Shown here in pieces: positions 31,661 to 37,924 of a DNA stretch of 37,924 nt. The DNA is taken from contig CALWPV010000047.1 in the NCBI GenBank assembly GCA_944383515.1, positions 1 through 37,924 on the forward strand, given 5' to 3'. The notes under the pieces were generated by a model. It saw nothing but the letters and a program-made list of their open reading frames with translations. It had not been told where the DNA came from and made no database searches. The translations under genes and the position numbers were made by a program. Position 1 is the stretch's first letter; each line of letters opens with the position of its first letter. The DNA is from an uncultured Clostridia bacterium. GTDB taxonomy: Bacteria > Bacillota > Clostridia > Lachnospirales > Bianqueaceae.

Positions 31661-33640
31661 ATGTGCAAAAGCTGTAACCACGCGGGAGAATCCCGCGGCA
31701 AATACTATATCACTACGGCTATCGCGTATACCTCGCGCAAGCCGCATATCGGCAATACCTACGAGGTAGTTTTGGCCGACGCGATTGCGCGGTATCGCCG
31801 CCTGCAGGGCTACGATGTATTTTTTATGACCGGTACCGACGAGCATGGGCAGAAAATTCAGCAAAACGCGGAGCAGGCCGGCGTAACGCCTAAGGCCTAT
31901 GTCGATAAAGTGGCGGGCGAAATTAAAGAGATCTGGGATCTTATGAACACCAGCTACGACAAATTCATTCGCACCACAGACGCGGAGCATGAGCGTACCG
32001 TACAGAAAATCTTTAAAAAACTCTACGAGCAGGGCGATATCTATAAAGGGTACTACGAAGGCTGGTACTGCGTGCCCTGTGAGTCGTTCTACACCGAAAC
32101 GCAGCTGGTCGACGGCAAATGCCCCGACTGCGGACGCGAAGTTACCAAAACCAAAGAAGAAGCCTACTTCTTTAAAATGAGCAAATATCAGGACCGGCTG
32201 CTCGAGTATATCGAAACGCACCCCGATTTTATTCAGCCCGAGTCGCGCAAAAAAGAAATGATCAACAATTTCCTAAAGCCCGGCCTGCAAGATTTGTGTG
32301 TGTCCCGTACTTCCTTTACCTGGGGCATTCCTGTTGATTTCGACCCCGGCCACGTGGTGTACGTCTGGATGGATGCGCTCAACAACTATATTAGCGGCAT
32401 TGGCTATGATCCGGATCACCCCAGTGAGCAGTACCAAAAGCTTTGGCCTGCCGACCTGCACCTGATCGGCAAAGATATTCTTCGCTTTCACACCATTTAC
32501 TGGCCCATTTTCCTCATGGCCATGGGAGAGCCGCTGCCCAAGCAGATTTTCGGCCATCCGTGGCTCCTCTTTGGCGAAACCAAAATGAGTAAATCCCTGG
32601 GCAATGTCATTTACGCTGACGAACTGGTAAACCGCTTTGGCGTAGACGGCGTGCGTTACTATGTGCTGCGCGAAATGCCCTTTGCCAGCGACGGCAGCAT
32701 TACCTACGAAAGCATGATTGCCCGGTATAACGCCGATCTGGCCAATACCATTGGCAATTTGGTTAATCGCACCATTTCTATGGGTCAAAAATATTTTAAT
32801 GGCGCTGTGCAAAGCGGCGAAGCCGCCAAGCAGGCGTTAGATACCGATCTTATCCAAACGGCTCTGAGCACGGCCCAAGAAGTCGATCTGAAAATGGAAG
32901 AGCTGCGCGTCGCCGACGCGCTGGAGGCGATTGTGAATTTGGCGCGCCGCTGCAATAAATATATTGACGAGACCGCGCCCTGGGCGCTGGCCAAAGACGA
33001 AGCCCAAACAGAGCGTCTGGGCACCGTGCTGTATAACCTGCTGGAAGGCATTCGCTTTATTGGCGTGCTGCTGCGCGCGTATTTGCCGCAGACCGGCGAG
33101 GCTATTTTAGATCAGCTGGGTGTAGACGAGCAGGGACGCAGCCTGGCATCGCTCGCTAGCTTCGGGTATTTGCAGAAGGGGCATACCACAAAAGCGCCCA
33201 GTCCGCTGTTCGCCCGTTTAGACGGCGCTAAGCTGCTGGCCGAAATTGAAAAGGAAAAAGCAGAAAAGTCGGCCGCGGCTGCGAAGCCTCAGGAGACGCA
33301 GAAGGCAGGAAAGCCGGAAATTACGATTGACGACTTTGACAAAGTAGAGCTGAAAGTGGGCACCGTGTTAGCCTGTAAGCCCGTGGAAGGCGCGAAAAAA
33401 CTGCTGGTTTCCCAGATTCAGGTGGGCGATCAGGTGCGCCAGATTGTTTCGGGCATTGCGGCGCAGTATACGCCCGAGGATATGGTGGGCCGCCGCGTGA
33501 TTGTGGTAACCAATTTGAAGCCGGTGAAGCTGCGCGGCGTGCTGTCAGAAGGCATGGTGCTCTGCGCGGACGACGGTAAAGGCGGTTTTTGCCTGCTGAC
33601 ACCGGAGCGAGAAGTGCCCAGCGGCAGTGAGGTGAGCTAA
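31661..33640 (+). CDS. metG: Methionyl-tRNA synthetase with C-terminal tRNA-binding domain
   Basis: Charges tRNA-Met with methionine, 659 residues. The ATG at 31661 (MCKSCNHAGE) has AAGGAGG about 9 bases upstream; an earlier in-frame ATG lies inside the terminator. HIGN at 29-32 is the class I HIGH motif, cysteines at 137, 140, 154 and 157 form the zinc knuckle, and KMSKS is at 308-312. Residues about 555-659 are an EMAP/Trbp111-like tRNA-binding domain (KVELKVGTVLACKPVEGA ... SEGMVLCADDG), so this is the long dimeric form. Controlled by the T-box. Its stop overlaps tatD by one base. Confidence 0.97.
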   Translation: MCKSCNHAGESRGKYYITTAIAYTSRKPHIGNTYEVVLADAIARYRRLQGYDVFFMTGTDEHGQKIQQNAEQAGVTPKAYVDKVAGEIKEIWDLMNTSYDKFIRTTDAEHERTVQKIFKKLYEQGDIYKGYYEGWYCVPCESFYTETQLVDGKCPDCGREVTKTKEEAYFFKMSKYQDRLLEYIETHPDFIQPESRKKEMINNFLKPGLQDLCVSRTSFTWGIPVDFDPGHVVYVWMDALNNYISGIGYDPDHPSEQYQKLWPADLHLIGKDILRFHTIYWPIFLMAMGEPLPKQIFGHPWLLFGETKMSKSLGNVIYADELVNRFGVDGVRYYVLREMPFASDGSITYESMIARYNADLANTIGNLVNRTISMGQKYFNGAVQSGEAAKQALDTDLIQTALSTAQEVDLKMEELRVADALEAIVNLARRCNKYIDETAPWALAKDEAQTERLGTVLYNLLEGIRFIGVLLRAYLPQTGEAILDQLGVDEQGRSLASLASFGYLQKGHTTKAPSPLFARLDGAKLLAEIEKEKAEKSAAAAKPQETQKAGKPEITIDDFDKVELKVGTVLACKPVEGAKKLLVSQIQVGDQVRQIVSGIAAQYTPEDMVGRRVIVVTNLKPVKLRGVLSEGMVLCADDGKGGFCLLTPEREVPSGSEVS

Positions 33641-34413
33641 TGTATTTTGATACGCATGCGCATTATGACGACGAGCGGTTTAAAGGCGATCAGCAGGAGC
33701 TGTTTGGCGCCATGCGCCAGGCGGGCGTGGATGCGATTGTGAACTGCGCGAGTGATTTAAAAAGCTGTCAAAGCACGCTAAAGCTGGCTAAAGAGTATGA
33801 GTTTGTATTTGCGGCGGTAGGCGTGCATCCGCACGAGGTGGGAAGCCTGGACGAGGACGCGGTGCAGCGCCTCTACCAGTATGCCTGCCAAACGGAGAAA
33901 GTGGTGGCGATTGGCGAGATTGGGCTGGATTACCATTATGATTTTTCGCCGCGCGATGTGCAGCGCGACTGGTTTGTGGAGCAGATTGAGCTGGCGAAGG
34001 AAGTGGAGCTGCCCATTATTGTGCATAGCCGTGAGGCCGCGCAGGATACGTTTAACGTGATAGAGGGCAGCGACGCGGCGGACGTAGGCGGCGTGATTCA
34101 TTCGTACAGCGGCGATTTGCCCATGGCCCGCGCCTACGTGGATATGGGGTTTTATCTGGGCATCGGCGGCATGCTAACGTTTCCGAATGTGAAGAAGCTG
34201 CTGCGCGTGGTCGAGGAGATTGACCTGTCTCACCTGCTGCTGGAAACGGATGCGCCGTATCTCGCGCCGGTGCCGCGGCGTGGGGAGCGCAATGATTCGC
34301 GGAATCTGCGCTATGTAGCGGAAAAGATTGCCGAAATTAAAGGAATCAGCGCCGAAGAGGTGGCGCGGGTGACAAGCGAAAACGCCTGCCGCCTGTTTCA
34401 GGTTGCGCTATGA
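33640..34413 (+). CDS. tatD: TatD family metal-dependent hydrolase/DNase
   Basis: Cytoplasmic protein of 257 residues, usual length. Metal ligands of the TIM barrel are visible: His6 and His8 in FDTHAHYDD, Glu in VAIGEIGLDYHYD, His in IIVHSREA, and Asp in LLLETDAPYLAP. TatD proteins are 3'-5' exonucleases or D-aminoacyl-type hydrolases; ycfH/yabD-like members sit next to metG in many Firmicutes, as here. Coupled to metG (one-base overlap) and to rsmA (four-base ATGA overlap). Confidence 0.93.
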   Translation: MYFDTHAHYDDERFKGDQQELFGAMRQAGVDAIVNCASDLKSCQSTLKLAKEYEFVFAAVGVHPHEVGSLDEDAVQRLYQYACQTEKVVAIGEIGLDYHYDFSPRDVQRDWFVEQIELAKEVELPIIVHSREAAQDTFNVIEGSDAADVGGVIHSYSGDLPMARAYVDMGFYLGIGGMLTFPNVKKLLRVVEEIDLSHLLLETDAPYLAPVPRRGERNDSRNLRYVAEKIAEIKGISAEEVARVTSENACRLFQVAL

Positions 34414-35333
34414 ATCCGAAAGACTATTTAGTGAGCCTGCTGCATGTAGCCACCGAGGAGCAGCTGATCGCCGCGCCGAAAAATACTACGGCGCTGCTGC
34501 AGCGGTACGGATTTCAGTTTAAAAAGCAATTCGGCCAGAATTTTTTGATCGATTTGCACGTTATGGGAAAAATTGTGCGCGCGGCGCAGATTGGGCCGGA
34601 GGACGTGTGTTTGGAAATTGGTCCTGGCATCGGCAGTTTGACGCAGATTTTGGCAGAAGCGTCCGGGCGCGTGCTGGCGGTAGAGATTGACGAGCGCCTG
34701 ATTCCCATTTTGCAGGAAAATCTGGCTGCTTACGAGCATGTGGAAATGATCTGCGCCGATTTTTTAGAGCTGGATCTCACGCGCTTTGCGGCGGAGCATC
34801 GGGTGGACCGGCCGCTTAAGGTGGTCGCTAACTTGCCGTACTATATTACCACTCCCATTATTATGCATCTTTTTGAAAGCGGTCTGCCGCTGGATAGCAT
34901 TACCGTAATGGTGCAAGAAGAAGTGGCGCGCCGTATGCAGGCGGGGCCTGGCAGTAAAGACTACGGCGCGCTCTCGCTGGCCGTGCAGTATTACGCCGAG
35001 CCTTCTATTGCCGCCTTTGTGCCGCAGAACTGCTTTATTCCCCGGCCGGGTGTAGGATCGGCCGTGATTCATTTAAAGCGGCGCAGCGAGCCGCCGGTGG
35101 CGGTACGCGACGAAGCGTTTCTTTTTTCGTTAATTCGCGCGGCCTTTGAGCAGCGTCGTAAAACGCTGGTGAACAGCGTGAGCGGCGCCGTAAGGGCGCC
35201 GGCCGCTAAGGAGGCGGTGCAAAAGGCGCTGCAAAATCTGGGCTTTTCAGAGACCGTACGGGGAGAGGCCCTCACCTTGGCCGAGTTTGCACGGCTTGCC
35301 GATGCGCTCATGGAGGGAGACAGTCATGGCTGA
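34410..35333 (+). CDS. rsmA: 16S rRNA dimethyladenosine methyltransferase
   Basis: KsgA/RsmA enzyme of 307 residues that dimethylates two adjacent adenosines near the 3' end of 16S rRNA. The AdoMet loop is LEIGPGIGSLTQIL at about 69-80 and the catalytic motif NLPYYITTPI begins at residue 141. FGQNFLID near residue 41 is also typical. In many Firmicutes an rnmV (ribonuclease M5) gene sits between tatD and rsmA; here the two genes overlap by 4 bases, so rnmV is absent from this position. Overlaps the next gene by 8 bases. Confidence 0.96.
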   Translation: MNPKDYLVSLLHVATEEQLIAAPKNTTALLQRYGFQFKKQFGQNFLIDLHVMGKIVRAAQIGPEDVCLEIGPGIGSLTQILAEASGRVLAVEIDERLIPILQENLAAYEHVEMICADFLELDLTRFAAEHRVDRPLKVVANLPYYITTPIIMHLFESGLPLDSITVMVQEEVARRMQAGPGSKDYGALSLAVQYYAEPSIAAFVPQNCFIPRPGVGSAVIHLKRRSEPPVAVRDEAFLFSLIRAAFEQRRKTLVNSVSGAVRAPAAKEAVQKALQNLGFSETVRGEALTLAEFARLADALMEGDSHG

Positions 35334-35934
35334 GCATTATTATTCTAAAGAGCCGGTCAGCGCGTCGCATCAGCGGTATATTGAATATATGCTGCCCGAT
35401 GTGGGCCGGTTTTCCTTTGTGACCGATAGCGGTGTATTTTCGATTAGCCGCGTGGATCATGGTACCGATATTCTGCTGCGGACAATTGTCAAAGACGCGC
35501 CGCAGAAGGTAGAAAGCCTGCTTGACATTGGCTGCGGCTATGGGCCGATTGGCGTGGCGCTGGGACGGCGGTATCCGGGCGCGTATGTGCATATGGTAGA
35601 CGTGAATGAGCGCGCCATCGACTTGGCGCGGCAAAATGCCGCGGCGGCAGGGCTTAGCAGTTTTGCTGCCGGCAGCATCGATACCTTGGATCCGCAGGCA
35701 CGCTATGACATGGTAGTGACCAATCCGCCGATCCGGGCGGGAAAAGCCGTGGTGTACGGTATTTTTGAAACGGCGTTTCGGCATCTTTGCGCCGGCGGCG
35801 TACTCTATGTCGTGATACGGAAAAACCAGGGCGCGCCGAGCGCTATGAAAGAGCTGGAGCGTCTGTTTGGCAACTGCATTGTGGTGGGCCGGGAATCGGG
35901 CTTTCATATTTTAAAATGTAACCGAATGGCATAA
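35326..35934 (+). CDS. Class I SAM-dependent methyltransferase, RsmC-like
   Basis: Protein of 202 residues. The ATG at 35326 (MAEHYYSKEPVSASH) has GGAGGGAG upstream within the end of rsmA. Motif I LLDIGCGYGPIGVALG and motif IV VVTNPPIRAGK (the NPP of base N-methyltransferases) match RsmC/RlmG-like small methyltransferases common in Firmicutes (for example B. subtilis YbxB). It may methylate guanine in rRNA; the exact base is unknown. Operon position next to rsmA supports ribosome modification. Confidence 0.88.
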   Translation: MAEHYYSKEPVSASHQRYIEYMLPDVGRFSFVTDSGVFSISRVDHGTDILLRTIVKDAPQKVESLLDIGCGYGPIGVALGRRYPGAYVHMVDVNERAIDLARQNAAAAGLSSFAAGSIDTLDPQARYDMVVTNPPIRAGKAVVYGIFETAFRHLCAGGVLYVVIRKNQGAPSAMKELERLFGNCIVVGRESGFHILKCNRMA

Positions 35935-35937
35935 ATT

Positions 35938-35986
35938 GTATACTGCCTCATAGAATATACCATCAACATTTTAGGAGGCAGTGTAT
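35938..35986 (+). promoter_or_regulatory. Hairpin sequestering the ribosome site and start codon of the 35985 gene
   Basis: Arms 35938-35949 and 35975-35986 pair over 12 positions (two as G-U), with a 25-base loop. The right arm contains most of the GGAGG ribosome site (35974-35978) and the first two bases of the ATG (35985). Such a stem would hold back translation until opened. The CATA-N3-TA in the loop side (35949-35957) also resembles a sigma-K-type -10 box, a weaker alternative reading. Confidence 0.55.
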
Positions 35987-36923
35987 GGGATACGTGCGAT
36001 TGTTTATAGAATTAAAATATGAAGATACCGGTGCGAGCTGTGGACAGGCGCGCATAGAATTACAGGACCGTCCCGGGCATATGGACGGTAAGGTGCGCTG
36101 CGCGCTGCGCTCTCTTCCCGAGGGCGCTTCGTATGAGGCGGCGTTAGTATGCGAAGCGGGCGGGCAGTACCGGGAATATCCGCTGGGTGCGTTTATGGTA
36201 GGCACGCGGGGACAAGCTATGCCCATGTTTCGCCTGAGTGCGCCTGCGGGGCAGCCGGAGGGGCTGGGACTGGGCGAGTTTAAGGCCTTTGTTGCCCGGG
36301 GGAAAGACGGTTTGAGCCGGCGGATCGTGGGGTATCGCAGCGAGCGCATTGCCATTCCAGACGCCGCGCGGGAGACCGAGGCAGAGGCTGTACCAAGACC
36401 GGAAGCCAAACAGGAGGCGCAGCCAGAGCAACCTTCGCGGGAGAAATCGCTGCAAGAGGAAGCAGACGAAAAAACGGAGGCGGCTGAGGTGATTTCAGCG
36501 ACGGCGACGGCGCCGGCAGAGCAGGAGAGAGGCCAGGATGCCACGCCGAAAGAAGAGCCGGCGGCGTCGTTTGTTCCGGCCGAGCCGGAAACAGACCCGC
36601 AGGTTTCAGAGGAGCCGGCGAAGGAGCCTGCAATGACGGTGTCGAAGCCGCAGACGAATCGGCAGATGCAGCTGGTATATGTGATGCGCGATCTGGAGCA
36701 GGTAGATGCGGTGTGCGGCGACGCCGGAAAGCGGGCGTTTCAGCGGTATCACCATTTGATTGTAATGCAGCAGGGCGAGGAGAGTTTTTTGGGCATGCCC
36801 TGTCGCTACAGACCGAGTCAGGAGCTGGAAATTGGCCAAGAGGGATACCGTGAGTTTGTAACGCCGCATGGAGGCGCGCCCAGTTATGGCGAGTTTGGCT
36901 ACTGGTTGAAAAAGTTATCGTAG
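35985..36923 (+). CDS. DUF6128-like protein with disordered Pro/Glu-rich linker
   Basis: Protein of 312 residues, no signal peptide or membrane span. The N-terminal 120 residues form a small beta-rich domain (YVRLFIELKYEDTGASCGQA ... EFKAFVARG). Residues about 125-225 are a low-complexity Glu/Pro/Ala linker. The C-terminal 85 residues (FQRYHHLIVMQQGEESFLGMPCRYR ... GYREFVTPHG ... FGYWLKKL) resemble the DUF6128-type end of clostridial hypothetical proteins. I recall that similarity but cannot check it. Function unknown. The ATG follows GGAGG within a hairpin. Confidence 0.6.
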   Translation: MGYVRLFIELKYEDTGASCGQARIELQDRPGHMDGKVRCALRSLPEGASYEAALVCEAGGQYREYPLGAFMVGTRGQAMPMFRLSAPAGQPEGLGLGEFKAFVARGKDGLSRRIVGYRSERIAIPDAARETEAEAVPRPEAKQEAQPEQPSREKSLQEEADEKTEAAEVISATATAPAEQERGQDATPKEEPAASFVPAEPETDPQVSEEPAKEPAMTVSKPQTNRQMQLVYVMRDLEQVDAVCGDAGKRAFQRYHHLIVMQQGEESFLGMPCRYRPSQELEIGQEGYREFVTPHGGAPSYGEFGYWLKKLS

Positions 36924-36938
36924 AAGGGACCATAACGA

Positions 36939-37631
36939 ATGATAAAAGGGGTTATTTTTGATCTGGACGGTACGCTGCTGAATACGCTGGGCGATTTGGC
37001 GGCAGCGGGAAACGCGGTGCTGGCGGCCCGCGGGATGCGGACCTACCCGCAGGAGGCGTATAAGCTTATGGTGGGAAACGGGATTCCGCGGTTGATCCGG
37101 CGCATGCTAACGGGTACCAATGCGCTGTGCGCGGAAGAGGCGGAAAAAGGCAGCGCGTCGAAGCTGCCGCAGGGGCTGGAACCGGCGGTGCTGCAGGAGT
37201 TTATGGACTATTATGAGGCGCATAAAGAGGATACAACGGCGCCCTATCCAGGTATTGTGGAAATGCTGGAGCGGCTTACGGCGGCCGGCGTGAAGCTGGC
37301 GGTGGTTTCGAATAAGGCAGATCAGCCGGCGCGCGAGCTGACAAGGCGTTATTTTGGCCCGGTGTTCGCCTCGGTGGTGGGTTTAAAGGAGGGAGGCCGC
37401 GCCAAGCCGGATCCGGCTTCAACGCTGGAGGCGGTGCGGCAGCTGTCTTTGCCGAAAGACGAAATTCTATATGTGGGCGATAGCGATGTAGATATGTTAA
37501 CCGCTCATAATGCCGGGCTGCGCAGCTGCGGCGTGCTTTGGGGATTTCGGAGCGCCGACGAATTAAAACGGGCGGGAGCCTGCGATTTAGTCAGCAGCGC
37601 AGCGGAGCTGGAGCGTTTGATTTTGAAATAG
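36939..37631 (+). CDS. HAD phosphatase, phosphoglycolate phosphatase-like
   Basis: Cytoplasmic phosphatase of 230 residues. All four HAD motifs are present: FDLDGTLLNT with nucleophile Asp8 and acid Asp10, VVSNKAD, the Lys in GRAKPDPAS, and YVGDSDVDM. The helical cap between residues 15 and 85 and the length fit Gph/PpaX-like enzymes, which remove phosphate from 2-phosphoglycolate or related small substrates; specificity is not certain. Lies 15 bases after the DUF6128-like gene with a GAAGGGA ribosome site. Confidence 0.9.
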   Translation: MIKGVIFDLDGTLLNTLGDLAAAGNAVLAARGMRTYPQEAYKLMVGNGIPRLIRRMLTGTNALCAEEAEKGSASKLPQGLEPAVLQEFMDYYEAHKEDTTAPYPGIVEMLERLTAAGVKLAVVSNKADQPARELTRRYFGPVFASVVGLKEGGRAKPDPASTLEAVRQLSLPKDEILYVGDSDVDMLTAHNAGLRSCGVLWGFRSADELKRAGACDLVSSAAELERLILK

Positions 37632-37684
37632 CCTGAAAAAAAGCTAGCAGTGGTAGATTTCCGGTTGAGGAAAGTTTGGAAGAG

Positions 37685-37718
37685 CTTTGTGCAGTTTTGA
37701 CAAAGTTCTTTTTTTTTG
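37685..37718 (+). terminator. Possible terminator after the HAD phosphatase
   Basis: CTTTGT pairs with ACAAAG over a 9-base loop, followed by TTC and a run of nine T. The stem is short, so the call is moderate. Confidence 0.5.
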
Positions 37719-37817
37719 TGAAAAAGAGTGATCCTTGGGCGAAAAAAATACGATAGTTATATATAGAGGGGGATTTTTGGGAAGCGGGCTCGATGGCAAA
37801 ATGAAAGGAAAATGTCC

Positions 37818-37924
37818 ATGGATTACTTAAGAGAGGTATCGGTTAGCCGTTTGAAAGAGGACTTTTTAACGCAGTACTACGGTTTGCTTTCGCTGCAGGA
37901 GCAGCTGGTGCATTCGCCGGGCTG
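37818..37924 (+). CDS. Unrecognised gene, 5' end only
   Basis: Only 35 full codons are visible before the window ends (MDYLREVSVSRLKEDFLTQYYG...). The ATG at 37818 has AAAGGA 8 bases upstream; an in-frame ATG at 37812 would be too close to it. No signal peptide. The fragment is helical-looking and too short to identify. Confidence 0.5.
   Translation, partial: MDYLREVSVSRLKEDFLTQYYGLLSLQEQLVHSPG

Noticed and set aside
31583-32221. A 212-codon minus-strand frame opposite the start of metG
   Set aside because: The plus strand encodes the HIGH motif and zinc cysteines of MetRS and the T-box terminator; the antisense frame has no supporting signal.
35308-35907. A 199-codon minus-strand frame opposite the RsmC-like methyltransferase
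   Set aside because: It is antisense to a gene with clear SAM-methyltransferase motifs, and the translated sequence resembles no family and lacks a ribosome site.
36360-36660. Pro/Glu/Ala-rich stretch of the 35985 protein considered as a tandem repeat
   Set aside because: The composition is biased but no regular repeat unit is seen; it is better described as a disordered linker.

Overview
The window looks like a chromosomal segment of a low-to-mid GC Gram-positive anaerobe, most likely a clostridial (Lachnospiraceae- or Ruminococcaceae-like) gut-type bacterium. The basis is a T-box leader before metG, strong AGGAGG ribosome sites, TTGACA-17-TATAAT-type promoters, many lipoprotein signal peptides, and gene families common in Clostridia (DegV, the YgbA_NO/YbaN module, a protein ending like DUF6128). 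No rRNA, tRNA, CRISPR array, insertion sequence or prophage was recognised. Genes are densely packed. The only stretch over 300 bases without a gene (about 31241-31660) holds the metG promoter and T-box.

Left part (1-16574). A minus-strand sugar importer operon (MsmX-like ATPase, MalF-like and MalG-like permeases, the last cut by the window edge) lies divergent from a plus-strand envelope cluster. That cluster has two solute-binding-like lipoproteins (A, B), a membrane-anchored DUF2500-like protein, a secreted C39-like cysteine peptidase whose best-placed start codon is ATA, and a further lipoprotein. Next comes a promoter with two identical-spacing operators (GTTAG-N6-CTAAC) driving a CydD-like/CydC-like ABC exporter, a YgbA_NO-type cysteine-rich protein and a YbaN (DUF454) membrane protein. 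A second lipoprotein pair (B', A') follows, paralogous to the first pair and in swapped order. None of the four lipoproteins has its own permease gene. Any use of the divergent importer is a guess.

Middle part (16591-29908). A LysR regulator is divergent from a heterodimeric ABC exporter with one degenerate ATP site, with a clear LysR box between them. A P1/DmpA-type self-processing peptidase and a small A24 prepilin-peptidase-like protein follow the exporter. An Eis-like acetyltransferase and the DegV - HAD/GNAT fusion - DJ-1 operon are divergently transcribed from two good promoters. A carbohydrate locus (GH4 glycosidase, TIM-barrel isomerase-like protein, divergent AraC regulator) carries an 11-bp direct repeat with 21-bp period between the divergent genes.

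Right part (30041-37924). A lone AAA/DUF4143 ATPase precedes the T-box-controlled housekeeping genes metG, tatD, rsmA(ksgA) and an RsmC-like methyltransferase. Then come a DUF6128-like protein whose ribosome site and start codon sit inside a predicted 12-bp hairpin, a phosphoglycolate-phosphatase-like HAD protein, and the first 107 bases of an unrecognised gene.

The most unusual material is the set of permease-less paired lipoproteins with the C39-like protein, the twin-operator CydDC-like/YgbA/YbaN operon, and the hairpin over the 35985 start. All functions are read from sequence motifs by eye. No database search was run.
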